From assembly GCF_040054535.1 (NCBI RefSeq), contig NC_090797.1, positions 9,691,501 through 9,755,500 of the forward strand: a stretch of 64,000 nt of DNA, in the 5' to 3' direction. A program made the translations under genes and the position numbers. Below, piece after piece: positions 38,501 through 50,900 of this stretch. The notes below the pieces were generated by a model. That model saw nothing but the letters and a program-made list of their open reading frames with translations. It had not been told where the DNA came from and did not search any database. Within the stretch, counting starts at the first letter, position 1. The number at the start of each line of letters is the position of its first letter. Origin of the DNA: Antennarius striatus. Lineage: Eukaryota; Chordata; Actinopteri; Lophiiformes; Antennariidae.

Positions 38501-39234
38501 GTGAGGATCAGACTGCTGAGATATTACACTGTTGATGAAAACTGATTCAGGGGTGAACCGTGTCACTTTCCGTTCACCAAAGCTGACAATAACTTGTTCA
38601 AACAATCAATATCGGCTCCAGGCAAGTAGGTTTTGCCAACTTACTACCAAAAACACACATTGCGTAGTGTGTGTGTGTGTGTTTGTGTGGAGAAGACATC
38701 GCTGGGAGCTATCCCGGTGCTGAAAGAAGTCATTCACCAGAGAAGGAACATCCTCCAAGTGTCAACTTCTGAAAGCTTTTGTCATTATTTTTTTTACCGA
38801 CATGTTGGGCAGAAAACATTTCACACATTTTACTTTGAGTCTCAAACCTGTGATACAGACACTCTAAATGAACTGTTGTAGGAAAAGGTTCACTCTAACT
38901 TGATGTTCAGATTCACTGGAGAGATTTTGCATCTCAGAATCCAGAATGAGATGTATAGCCTGACAAAGCTTAAGTATTTTTTTTCAGGTTTTCCAAATGA
39001 CATTGATTTTTACATAAATGTTGAAATGCTTCTCTGTGAGTATGAACAAGGGCAGATGTCAACCTCCTGGAGAAGCCTGGCCTACTCTTAGAGCCCAGCA
39101 AAGGCAGAGGTCACCATGATTAAAACCATGGAAGTAAAGACATGAGTTGTGATTAAACATTTAAAATATAATGTAGTTTTAATTTCAATGTTCATATATC
39201 AAACACATTTACACATTTTAAACTAAGAACAAGT

Positions 39235-40553
39235 TCAAAAATCTCTCATGTATAAAGAAAAATCTTCCTCTTCTTGCTCCTCATCCACTAGGAGACTCAT
39301 TAAAAAGACAAATTCAAACATTTTGTCTTCTCTGTTTTTTTCCACAAGATCCTGTTCAACGAGAAACAAAGTGTAAGATAATGGTAAACTAACCAAGCAA
39401 CTACTTACTCACCAACCCAGGAAAAAAAAAAACCCCATCACATTTACCAGATCTGTCCTTTCCTGGGAAAGTTCCTCGTGCCGGTAAAGACAATCATCCT
39501 CGAAAGGGCAGCATCCAAGTCTCCAGTAGTGAATGCAGCGTTTCTTTCTGGAGGAGACAGAGAGGAGAGGGGTTGACAATCAGTCAGACATTATCAGGTG
39601 TGCTGCACAAACCCAGTCCAGGATACATGAGAACGATCCAAACTGGACTGGTGTGGACATTTAAGTGTAATCAAATCAGACCATTTGAAAAGGTTAAACA
39701 CATCTGTACCTGAATTTGGACTTGAAGGCAGCAATCACCTCCTCTTTGGCCCGTCCTTCCACCCAGTATTTGCTTGGAACGTAGAAGGCAGACCTCACTC
39801 GGCACATTGGGCAGGTCCTGATCAATAATCATTAGATAGTGTTGTTAATTTAATTTAATTTTTAATATTAATTTAAAAGTCGGATCAGTTAAAAGTCAGT
39901 TAAGTTTAAAAGTCAGTTTAAAAGTCAGTGAAGTCAGATCCTTGACGGCATGTTGTGATTTACAGTTAAATATTAGTTAAACTTACTTCACCACATCTGG
40001 ACCAAGGTTTTTGGTGTTCCTCCAGGTCCGGATGCACTGCAGGCAGAAAGAGTGATTGCACTTTGATAAAATAGCAAACACTCTATCTTCGTCCCGGGTG
40101 TTCTCATACACCTTTTCCAGGCATATCCCACAGGTCACGCTTTCACTCTGGTGGAAAGCTTCACGTTCTTCTTGTCTTTGGGTCCTGGAGGCAACAGCAG
40201 CAGATCCTGAACCGCTTCTGTCGGCAACAGGTGCATCTGATGTTTGGAGGACGTGGAGATATCTAGAGGTGGGAAAGGTTGGGATGAGCCAAGGAAATTC
40301 ATGCATACCCGCTTAGTTTTTGTTGTTGTTGTTGTTTTGGTTAAAAACAGGTGAGTTGGGTTTACTTGCCTGCAGCGCTGGCCAAACCAGCATTGTCCTC
40401 TCTGGTAGTATCTGCAAACACGTGTAGATGGTGCAGCTGCACTTTGTCTGGTGATGGAACTCCTGCAATGAAAAGGGAGAACAGTTTATTTCAGCCATGC
40501 AGTTTTTGGAATCATCTGTTCCATTAATAGGATGAAGTAACTCGTACTTACAT
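39235..40553 (-). CDS. Compact makorin-type RING/CCCH E3 ubiquitin ligase
   Basis: Predicted RNA-binding E3 ligase of the makorin group. Exons on the minus strand: 40552-40553 (AT only), 40370-40462, 39987-40262, 39710-39817, 39448-39547, 39235-39351; 696 nt, 231 residues. The chain shows an N-terminal CCCH finger (C-x7-C-x5-C-x3-H, CRYYQRGQC.. spanning the first two body exons), a RING finger (CGICLEKVYEN, CNHSFCLQCI, then TCPMCRV), the makorin YWVEGRAKEEV segment, and a second CCCH finger (CIHYWRLGCCPFEDDC..H). Typical makorins are over 400 residues with about four CCCH fingers, so this one is reduced. Possibly mkrn4, but I am not sure. The ATG is split by an intron, and the next intron is GC-AG. 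TATA box and promoter lie at 40.69-40.85 kb. A minus-strand ATTAAA at 39178-39183 may be the poly(A) signal. Confidence 0.8.
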
Positions 40554-40693
40554 GTGCGTGGAAATACCAGGAGACTTGATAAACTAGAATGTAGAAACAA
40601 TCACCTGAACACCAAACAGTTATTATGTAGTTGGATTCAACCTGTTGGTTGTTCTCAGCTGATCTGCTCTGAGCTCCGCTAGTTTATCACCTG

Positions 40694-40701
40694 TATTTAT
40701 A
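40694..40701 (-). promoter_or_regulatory. TATA box of the makorin-like gene
   Basis: TATAAATA on the minus strand, about 140 bp upstream of the split start codon. It predicts transcription from about 40665 and a single 5' leader exon ending at 40552 with the donor CAT|GTAAGT. Confidence 0.55.
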
Positions 40702-40832
40702 AACATTCAGGTGAGAACGGTTTACGTTCAAACAATGAATGGATAAATCCAGCCAATCCACGCACACACCAAAAAGTATTAGCCAATCACGGGCCAAGTG
40801 GAGTGGCTCGCGCCTTGACCTGCGCAGCGTGG

Positions 40833-40850
40833 GCTGCTGGGAAATGTGGT
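40833..40850 (-). promoter_or_regulatory. ZNF143/SBS-like promoter element
   Basis: Minus strand ACCACATTTCCCAGCAGC is close to the ZNF143/STAF-associated ACTACAATTCCCAGCATGC motif. This motif is frequent in divergent promoters. It lies between the makorin-like gene and a possible plus-strand exon ending at 41180. Confidence 0.4.
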
Positions 40851-41029
40851 GACGCTGGGACTAGCTAGGACTAACTTAAGCTAGTAGTCTCGCATTTTGA
40901 CAGTGTTTCAGCTTCCAGCTGAAGTTAAGAGTATTTTAGTAGGTGTTTCACTAATTTACTCACCAGTAAATTAGTTAAACTGGTTTAAACAGGTGGCGAC
41001 TCGAGGCTAGTTGAGCCTTTCGACGATCC

Positions 41030-41180
41030 ACTCTCGGGTTTATCCACGCGAAAACTCTTGTCATGACTGACACTTCACATCTCACCTGGTTGTTCAGGAA
41101 CTTTCGTCACGCAATGATGTAAGAAAAGATGAAGGAAAAAATGGAGACACATCAAAAACATGGCAACAAGAAAAGAAAGG
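41030..41180 (+). other. Possible first exon of an unidentified plus-strand transcript
   Basis: GC-richer DNA next to the makorin promoter ends in a perfect donor AAAG|GTAAGT. A short frame from ATG at 41129 (MKEKMETHQKHGNKKRK) runs into the donor. No following exon could be identified. It may be a divergent non-coding transcript or chance. Confidence 0.25.
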
Positions 41181-42046
41181 TAAGTTATGTTATTATTTAC
41201 CTGTATATTTTGAAATAATACATCTATATATATAAATATAATAATGTGTGTAAAATTATATTTTTAATTCTATCCATCCATCTGAAACATTCTTAATGTT
41301 TTTTTAAAAATTATTCTAGAAAATGATAAGATTTTGACATTTAGCTCAAATAAAAATACATTTATACTCCAGTTCAACTTGGGGGGGAAAAATGAACATT
41401 TAAGAAAAGGTGGGGAAACAGGCACCATTGGGACATCCAGTCAAACATCTGGTAGACGTTTCTACTCATAATGATTACAATCTTATTTTTATTTGTAACC
41501 TTTGCTGCTTTCTACAACTTAATTATTCCCCGATGAGAGAAAGTTTCCAGTGAATTTTACACATTATGGTTTTTTTGAATGCTGATGGAGCAACTATTGT
41601 ATCCATGACTAAGTTGCTCAAAGTCCATTACGTTGTTTGATCGTCTCCAGTAATGTCACGTGAGTTGGTACGATTAGAAGAGTCTCACACTGCCAAAGAA
41701 ACACGAGGACACCTGCAGCCAATTCTTCATCGTTGCTGCAGACTGGAGACTCCATTCATTCATTCATTCATCATTAAGTCTGTGTCAGTCTTTGTTGTGG
41801 TTGTGATACAGTTAATACATGAGTGGTATTTAAAAGGAAAGACAGTGCACAGAATAAAACATCTGAAGAAGCTGTTCACTGTCAGTGAGTGAGATTTATG
41901 ATAAATCACTTGACTAATAGAAAGACAGAAGTTACCTTTCTTAAAAAAAGTTTTTGTCACTTAAGATGTGATTAAACTCAATTGTAAAATCCAGAAACCC
42001 ACAAAAAATGTATGAAAAGTTTCAAAAAATAAAAAAAGCGGCATCA

Positions 42047-45000
42047 TCAGCTCTCCCATCTCTCCAGGATGGGCAGGAAAGGCAAGTCGGTGCTGCCCAG
42101 GTAGGTCCTGCCTCGGTGCTGGAAGACGTCACTGATCGCCCACGTCAGACGGCCTTCAGGGTCGTGAAGAGTTCCCACGATCTCACCGTCCAATCCCAGC
42201 TCCAGGACCAGAGCGTAACGCGGCAGCAGGATGTTGTACCAGCTAAGCGGGATCACCTACAACCACAAACAGTTAATAGTTTAACACAGTATGTTGTGCA
42301 TATATGGTACATTTGACAATAAAGATGACTATGACTATCTAACACTAACTCTCCTGAATGAATTAAATGTAGTCCTACTCAGGGTTTCTACCACGATTCT
42401 GAATGAGAGTGAATGACCTTAGAGACCAAAGCCAGCATTGTGGTCCTTTAAATTTTACTCGTCATTTTAGCGTTGTCCAGGGATTTAGATCTTTAGTGGT
42501 CGAGTCACGTCATTGCTGCAAGCATGTCTAAAAGTTTTTCCATCAGTGTTACCTTATTGGACCTTCCCAGAGTTCACTTGGAGTTCAGACCCATTTTGTG
42601 ACAGAGCTGCAGTGAGGTCAGATGAGGTTTGTGCGTTTGTGATCTGTCTTGTCAGATTTCACACGGTCTTGTCTCACTGCAGCTTGGAACAAAGCCTGTT
42701 CTCTCCAGACGATGCACAAAAGAATTTAATCATGTGGTGATGTGCAGACGCATATTGGAAAGTAGATTGGATTAACAGCCTTTCACATGATCGCTCTGAT
42801 ATCATGTAATTACATTGAATAATCTCTGCTAAAAGGAGATCAACTAAAAAATTGCTAGGATGGAAAACATTTTCCCGCTTTCTTTAATGTTGTCAAAATG
42901 TCTCTACTTATCAATGAAATCAATATTATATCTATATGGTGCAGATGCCTTTACTACTTTTTAACCTACTATTGTTGTATTAACGACTTAAATCTACTGT
43001 CCCATGTATGGCTGGGAATATTAACCATTTATCCTCCTCAAATGTATAATAATAATGTGAATGCCAATTAGTCATGATGCAAATTTCTACCACTTGAAAT
43101 TCCGCGATGTACCATAATCATTATATATTCACAGAAGTTTCTGAAGCAGGGTTGCAGACAACCTTTTCATTTATTCAGCTATTCATTCTTCTGATTTATG
43201 TTTATCTGAGATGTACAACACACTGACCTTGGCCAGGAAGCGCTTCACAGCCGGGTACGGGGCAATCATGTCCAAGAACGGAGGCATTATCTTCCGAAAC
43301 CGGGTTGTTGTTATGCCAACCAGGAATGTCCCGTGGTCGCTGAGCCGGATGTTGTCAGGGTAGCCGATCATGTTGTCCATGACAATCTCCTTCGTTCCAG
43401 CCTTCGGGCCCGTTAGCCAGTATCTGGGGGAAGACCAACTCACTGAACGTCTGCAGGGGAAGCTGGTGTCCGTCCCATTGTGTGTTTGCGTACCTCAGAA
43501 TGCGACCGATGCTAGTCTCTGCCAGCAGCAGGAAGTGTTCGTCAGGTGACAGGACGATCCCGTTGGGCATATAGAGAGAGTCGAGTAGGACCTTCACACG
43601 GCCTGACGCCGGGTCGTAAGAGAGAAGACGACCAAGGCTGTTCAGCTCAATAACCTGAGACATCAGTTCATCTAGGTTATCTTACATTTTTATCTAGTTT
43701 ATTTTAGCTTCCTTCATTTTATCTAGATTTAAGTTGTCTTAGCATTGTTTTGCTGATTGTTTTAAATCCATCAGTCAAAGTTACACACAACTAATCCAGA
43801 GACTACACATTAACTACTCATTAGAAGACAAATGGTCTCATCAGGAAATGAGTGAACTCTTAAGTTTGTCTTTTCTGACTGGATAAATGGTTAACTAGAC
43901 TGTTTCCTGGGGGCTGCGGTTGCTAAGTGATGCTGAAAAAAGCCAGCTTTGCTTGCAGCCACATGCCTGTTACTTACTTTACCTACCCTCTTTTGATTTA
44001 TTTTAGAAGACCATCTAGTTCAAATATAAAGTATGCATGTGGAAGGTCTCTAAAGATTACTGATTCTGAACTGGTTGATCTCTGCTCACCTCCAGTTTGA
44101 CATGTCTGCGCCCCCAGCGACTGGACGAGTCTGTGAAATAAATGATCCCAGTTTTGGAGGAAATCTCAAGGCCGTTCAGGAAGGCAAACGGGACGCCATC
44201 AGCACCTGCAAAGCAAAGGAAAGGAGAGTATTAGTAGCTATAGTAGTTTATCTGAATCTACGTCATCAAAATCTACATCTAGTTCACTAGACCTGGTACT
44301 TCTTTTTCATTTCTTTGTTCACTTTTCATATTATCCCAGTTTCCTTCTCCAGGTTACAGTGGGTGTGTATTTCCCTGAATGTTTAGTCTGAGTGGGTCAC
44401 ATCATGTCAGAGAGAAGAGGAGCTGTAAATTAGCGTAAAAATATTCCCCCTCTCGCTGTAATGTTCTTTATTTGAAAACGTTTTTTTAAACTTTATGAAT
44501 TTCAGCATACTTTACCCTGTGAGTTTGCCAGGAGAAGTGTTTTCTCTCCAGTTTTGGGGTCGACGCTGTGCAGCCCAAAGTAAGAGTCACAAACAATCAG
44601 CTGACCGTGACGATCCAGACGAACGCCGTGAGGACGACCACAGACGGGCTCGTAGTCTGTACTGCTGCCTGCACACACAACGCATTCTCTAACTTGTGAT
44701 GACGGCAATTTTTATTTAAATTTTTCACTTCCTTGCCTGGAATATCTCTGATTCCTATCCAAAGAACAAGGCAGATTAATACTTTTATTTCAACTGCAGT
44801 TCTTTTATTTTGGTCAAACCATTTTCTGAATAAAGGTAAGGCAATAAAGGCTTGCTTTAGTGTTTTATGTAAAATTATCTTTTTCCTGAATACAATAGAA
44901 CTACATAAAACTTTGCTTGTGGTACTCAAATCATTAAAAGATTTGAAAAAGGTGTCGTTAATGTCTCATTCCTGTGATTTTCTGGAAATCATGAACAAAT

Positions 45001-46163
45001 TTATTCAAGTTACTAACTCAAGCTCATGGAATCATGCATCTACTCATGCAAGAGGGGCTAGCATGCTAAGCTATATAATATATAATGTTATATAATGTTA
45101 TATATAATGCTATATAATGTTACAGATTTTCACAAATAACTGAATCTCGACTGGTCGCTAGTCTCTCTTCTGTGAGTGGACGCGTTTTCCCTCTGCATAA
45201 GAAAGCAATTAATTTGTCATTCATTTGTTGTTCTTCAGCCGCCTTTCCAAAGTGTGACTTACGGGTGGCTACTGGTGAGAGGTGGGGTACACCCTGGATG
45301 TGTCGCCAGTGCATCGCAGATTAATTAATCGTGACAGAGAATAAATTACAAACCACATTCTGGTAAATTTTGTCCCATCTGTGTGATGAAGGTCAGGCTG
45401 TCATCTGGACCGATCCTCCACAGCTTCCCATCCACTGTTCCTGTGTACACGTTACCTGAAAAGCACACATACAGCAGCCTCCATACAGCTGTTTGAAACT
45501 ACGTTTGAAATCAGCACTGTCTCCTGAGACCTTCAGGAACAACAAAGGGTGACATACATTGTATCAAACACAGGAAAAGGTTAAAGGTTAAATCCCTGAA
45601 GTGCTTAATGAGAGTCTGACTCGGTCGTCAGATTGTCTCTTAAAACCCAGCAAACTCACCCTCCTTGTCAGCAGTGAAGGATTCTGGTCCGTGAAGTTTC
45701 CCAGAAAACAGCCAGCGGCCCTTCTGCAGGCGGGTGTTGACAGCCAGCGGCCCCTCAAGTACCGGCGGAGGCCCCGTTAGTCTGGAGGAACAGATCTCAC
45801 CATTGCAGTTATCAGCAGTAAAATGAAACATTTGTTAAACTGAAATCCTTTCAGTGTCAGATGTAGTTTATTTTGATTATTAACGTATGCAGGCCATTAA
45901 TTTCCCTACAGGGTTCAGTAAAGTTCATTAAAATTGAAAAAAAAAATTCAAATTAATCATAACTTCACTATCAATCACTTCAACAACAACACTGACATTG
46001 AGTCCATGCAGGACATATGATATGAAATGAAGTCAAACACACACTACAACTTCTGTATTGTTTGATACAGCCTTGCCTTCCATGATGTAGATTCAGCACA
46101 CATTTTTTAAGACAATTTGATCGCTGAAATGTGTTTTGGCGAAATATTACTATTACTATTACT

Positions 46164-46227
<64 letters not shown>

Positions 46228-46452
46228 TGTGTGTGTCTGTGTGTGTGTGTATGTGCTTACACATGTGGTTTAGGGTCTATGGGTGAAGGCAGCAGGTAAA
46301 CTCCAACAGCCACAGCAAGCAAAACCACTAAAAAGAATCTCTTACCAAACCTGAAGAAGAACAAGAACAAGAAGAACAAGTAGTCATCATAGCAGTAAAA
46401 TCTTGTTGTTAATTAAGTGAACGTTTGTGATCTAACATTAGAATGCAAAAAT

Positions 46453-46492
<40 letters not shown>

Positions 46493-47775
46493 TTAATAAT
46501 ATGATAATAATGATCATTATTATTGTATATTTCTTATCTTAACATTTATAGTTGATCCTGTTCTTTTAAATTGTGCATTTAGATATATTTTCTGTGTAAA
46601 TAAGAATTTTTAATGCAATTTATGCGAATCAACATGGACTACTGTTGTAGTTGTTCTTTAAAATCATTAACGATCCTGTAAGTCTTTGGTCAATAGACTT
46701 ACAGGAAAGCTGCAAAGTGAAAAGATTCCAATGCATCTACTTAGCAGTTAGTATTTCAACATTTTCATGTCACACATGGTGACGTGAACTTTGACATGTA
46801 CATGTTGTGTCACACGGGGTCTACAATGTGTTCCACTGATCACTGCACACAGCTGTGTCAGCGGAAACAGAACTGTATTCACTGCATGTGTGCTGGTTTC
46901 CATGAACTAAGAAAGAATTCCTCTGGAGATTCTGGAGTTTCTTTGTTTTTGTTTTTTTTCCTATCTGAGATACAGGATTGACACATGATGACATCTGATG
47001 GCGTCTGACTATCTGAGAGGAATGAAAGCGTGACTCTTCTTCACAGGAAAGACAAGAGGCAAAGGGAGCGTTTCTTCAACAATTTAATCTGCCTCATGAT
47101 AAACTGTTATCAAAATCTGATAATCTGCAACAATTCAAGACGTTTGGTGAGAACATGAGTGATCTGTGAGATATGCTGTAACCTCAGTGGAGCCCTCCCA
47201 ATGTCTGGCTGCTCTTACAGTAACAGCAACATCTGACATGGGTGGATGTGTTTAATTTAAATAATTAACTATAATTATTAGTCATCGTTCAAAAAATTCA
47301 CTAAGGGCGTGTCTGTATTGAATTTAAAAAACAACAAAAACAAAAAAAGCAGACATAAGGCATGAATTAAAACACATTTTTATGTGTTGTCAGTCTTCAT
47401 ATTATGTGTTGAAATGAACGTGTTCATAAAGATTGGGATGTCAAATACTGATCTTCGTATGAAGTCGTTTCAGTTTTGTGCAGCACATTGCAAACACACA
47501 TCAGATGTGACGGGCATCACCTGCTACATAATATAATTAATAAGTTAAACTAGAAGAAAGTAACCATGTAAGTATACAGTTTGTTTAACAAAAGTTGCTT
47601 TAATTAAAATAGCCTTTATCACTCATTCAGCAATTGAACAGATTTCTGAATAGAGATTATCGACGCAGAAGTTATCGTTCTGCTTCTGACGTTCGCAGAC
47701 GTAAAAACGTAAAACACTCAAATTGTTGCATTTTACTACGTAGAGTTTAAGATGACAACGGCGTCAGACTTACAT
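42047..47775 (-). CDS. APMAP-like membrane protein, strictosidine-synthase-like beta-propeller
   Basis: Type II membrane protein of the adipocyte plasma membrane-associated protein (APMAP) family; the lumenal/extracellular six-bladed propeller is linked to arylesterase-like activity (family knowledge). Exons on the minus strand: 47774-47775 (AT only), 46261-46350, 45660-45781, 45354-45455, 44516-44668, 44090-44205, 43494-43654, 43228-43423, 42047-42256; 1152 nt, 383 residues (human APMAP 416). Visible parts are a short basic N-terminus and single anchor (FFLVVLLAVAVGVYLL), then SPIDPKP, GPESFTADKEGNVYTG, CGRPHGVRLD, FTDSSSRWGRR, PNGIVLSPDE, GYPDNIRLS and a C-terminal LHDPEG..YLGS blade, each with an APMAP counterpart. 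The N-terminus is shorter than in human APMAP. It differs enough to suggest a fish paralogue rather than apmap itself. The start codon is split by the first intron. Confidence 0.88.
45060..45122. repeat. AT-rich minisatellite (TATATAATG variants)
   Basis: Several copies of a TATATAATGTTA-like unit lie in tandem within the same intron of the APMAP-like gene. Confidence 0.7.
45262..45322 (+). mobile_element. Short fish retroposon fragment
   Basis: GAGAGGTGGGGTACACCCTGG followed by TCGCCAGTGCATCGCAG is part of the same repeat family as 37185-37440. It lies in an intron of the APMAP-like gene (between 44669 and 45353). Confidence 0.55.
46168..46254. repeat. (GT)n microsatellite beside a splice donor
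   Basis: About forty GT units on the plus strand. On the transcript strand it is (CA)n beginning about eight bases after the donor of APMAP-like exon 2 (exon end 46261, GTAAGC). Confidence 0.95.
46457..46491. repeat. (TAA)n microsatellite
   Basis: Roughly eleven AAT/TAA units in the first intron of the APMAP-like gene. Confidence 0.9.
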
Positions 47776-47900
47776 CGTTCAGCTCAGCGTCGCTTCTGCT
47801 CGTCCAGCAAGTCCAAGCACTGAAGAGTGGGCGCGATACGCGGACCAGCGTGGAAGAAGACGTGCCGGCACTACCTAAACATCCGGTCACGATTTTCAAA
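47776..47900 (-). promoter_or_regulatory. 5' leader and promoter region of the APMAP-like gene
   Basis: A GC-rich island-like stretch precedes the donor GAT|GTAAGT at 47773/47774. The leader has no upstream in-frame ATG that joins the second exon better than the split AT|G. The transcription start is not determined. Confidence 0.5.
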
Positions 47901-50900
47901 ATAAGGGTGTAATGGCACGATTTCCGGTCTGTTGTTGACGCGTTAGTTATAATTACAGTTCATTTTGGACTTAGTTGGAAATGCATATGATCTGATGTAA
48001 ACAATGAGTATTACAACAGCACATCCATCTATAGATGTCATAATAGTATCTCACGGCCGAAGGTTAACTTCCTGAGCTGTGCACACCGAGACATTGATAC
48101 GTCGCATACTGTTATCACTGATATGAACATTTATCTGCAACATCAAAACAGCATTACAATCAGGTCTTTGTGTCTCCTCGTCTTTTAAATTGACTTTTCA
48201 GATTCTATTGATATCATATCTATTCTTATGTTTTTTTCTACAGCTTTCGTAAACATGAACTGTGTTTTGTTGTCGAAAGCTTTTACTTTGTATGCAGCGT
48301 CAACAGTGTCACTCCCGCTGCTTTACATATGAGTGCGTTTACTGTGTGAGTGTGAGGTAGAACGGGCCATTCCTCCCCCTCTAAGGGAATTTAAACTGGG
48401 GTCAAGCAGAGGGCAGCAGGAGGAGGACTTCATTTCCTCCATGCAGCCAAAATACTGACAAAACTCAGAAATGTTCCAGTAAAATAAATATCACTTTCAA
48501 TTGTGAATAAACATGGATAATAAAAGAGATTCAATTTATTTAAACAAATTTTGTTTAAAAAAAAGTTAAGATAATACATAACCGATGATTTAGGAGGTGT
48601 AAATGTTTCCTATCGTCAGGTTATGTTAGCTGTTATGCTAAACTAGTAGTCTTCTGATCCCAGCCATGGGATTATTTCCTCATTATTTCCCAATGTAGCA
48701 TCATTCCTGCAAAATCAGTCACAAAACCTCAAGAACACACAGACAACACTTGACTGTTTTAAGTTCACCTTTAATAGATGCAGCCCACCTTGCATGAGGA
48801 AAGGTCACATTTGGTAACGACTCAAAGAGAAACCACAAAATACAGACAAAAATCAAGAAATGGTGATGTCTGATAAAATATCGGATAAAATCCTCCAAGT
48901 CACCAGTGATCGTTTTACTGTTTGTAGTTCCTCGTTCGGCTGCCATCAAATTTTGATATGCTGAGATCAAAATTCATTCATTGTTTGATTGTGAAACAAA
49001 ATTTATTTTTGATTTGCAACTCAGGCACACATTTAAAGCCAGTGTTCTATTTATTGAATGTAGACCCACAACATTTGTGTTTCTATGTTCTTGTGAGACT
49101 AGTGATGAATCCAGATAATCTGTCCCCACATACAAGAACAGAACGACAGGAAAAGTTACCAATAAAATGACAGGAGGGGCATTCACAGATCTTTGGCATT
49201 AAACAGGACAGTGTCTTGATCATACTGGAGACAGGTGACACAAGACATTTTAAATGATAAGACAGTTCATTCAGGAACAAGATCATCTCCATTCAGTGGC
49301 AGCTCTGGAATTTTAAATCATATCAGATATTCCCATGACATGTGTTTGTTCCCATTTTAAAGAATACTGTTTGAAACTTCTCCTTTAGGCCTAGATGGAT
49401 GAGGACAATGTTAAATTCAGTGTAACATGAACAAAAGCTTCAGAGTAGAGATGCGTTGAGACCATTAGAATTTACTTTGAACTCCTACAATTTATTACCT
49501 AAAATTGTGTTTTAAAAGAACATAAGTAAATATTCTTGAAACAAATACAAGTAAAAATGAGACTTTTTCTAAATGTATGAATTTGTAAAATTGTGTTCTC
49601 CTTGAACCTTGAAGCAGTTATGAACTGGCGGACATTTTTATTCAATTTAATTGATCTTCATGTATAAAACTACTGGTACGTCTGTTTAATATGAAAACCA
49701 GGCGTTCATTTACTGTCTGATGGTAGAATAAATTAAAACCCCTTTATAGTAAATAAAACTAAACCATATAATTTTTACTACCGTTGAGATTTTTTTTGCT
49801 CCAGGCAACAATACAAAAACTAAAATTAATTTACACGGATCCAAGATGGAAATATTTTGAGATTTTTTTTGTGAAACTGCCATCGCCAACAGTAAGAATG
49901 AACAAAAGTCTTTTATGGCTCCAGTTCTGTTTGAAAAGCCTTAGAAGAAAATCTCTGAATTCACAACAACGATCATATCATAACTCTATGCACTACTGGA
50001 CCAGTAGATTTTCACTATAAATTAATTAATCAGCATGTCCAATTTTTTTTTACCAGCACCTTACAGCATAAACAGGAGTGCTTGGTAACCACGTTGAAGC
50101 CAAAGCTTTTTGTCAAAATCCTGTCTGATCTATAGTTTTATGGTACTGCGTGCCTCAACGTCGAAAAAGCTTCAGCAGAGTGTACAATTACCTTATATGG
50201 ATACAAAAATGTGAACACCAACACATAGAAAGGTCAAGATCCATCACAACGTTTCACAGTCTACAGCTAATTTAGAGCAAACCATCATACGGAAGCTCAA
50301 CGAGACAAAAAATTAAATTCGCTTAAAATGAACTGAATTCTGTCACAATGTATTTCCATTTATAAAAAAATAAACCAATTATGAGAGTAGCTTAAAAGAC
50401 TTTAAATTTCAGATTATATTGTATTAGACGTTAAGATTAAGTAAAGATTATGATGGCAACAATTTGCAGATAAATAAAAGAAAAACAAAAAAGAAAAACC
50501 TGTCTTCCCTGAATTCAAAGTTAAAGTGCCCTAAAAAATAAATTGAAACAACTGGTCTGCAATGATGTGGTTTAACTACTAATGTTTTATCAAATATAAA
50601 AACGACAACGCGTGTTTTTGATACATCAACTGGTTCCATGCAGATGTTTGTATAATTTAAAATTACATCATACAGATGCAGCAAAAAAAACCTAAGTAGT
50701 TTGAATTTATACCTGGCTGAATTCCTAATTTACGAGGTCGATTACTGATCTTTAAAATAACCAATAAAGTTTCACAAGTTACAAAAAGAATACAATATTT
50801 TAGCTTTTCCAGTTTTAATATGTTGACATTGCTTTTTAATAAGTTCTTTCATTTAAATTTTCTGTTTAAATTTGTCCCCTGAAAATAAATGTTTAAAGTT

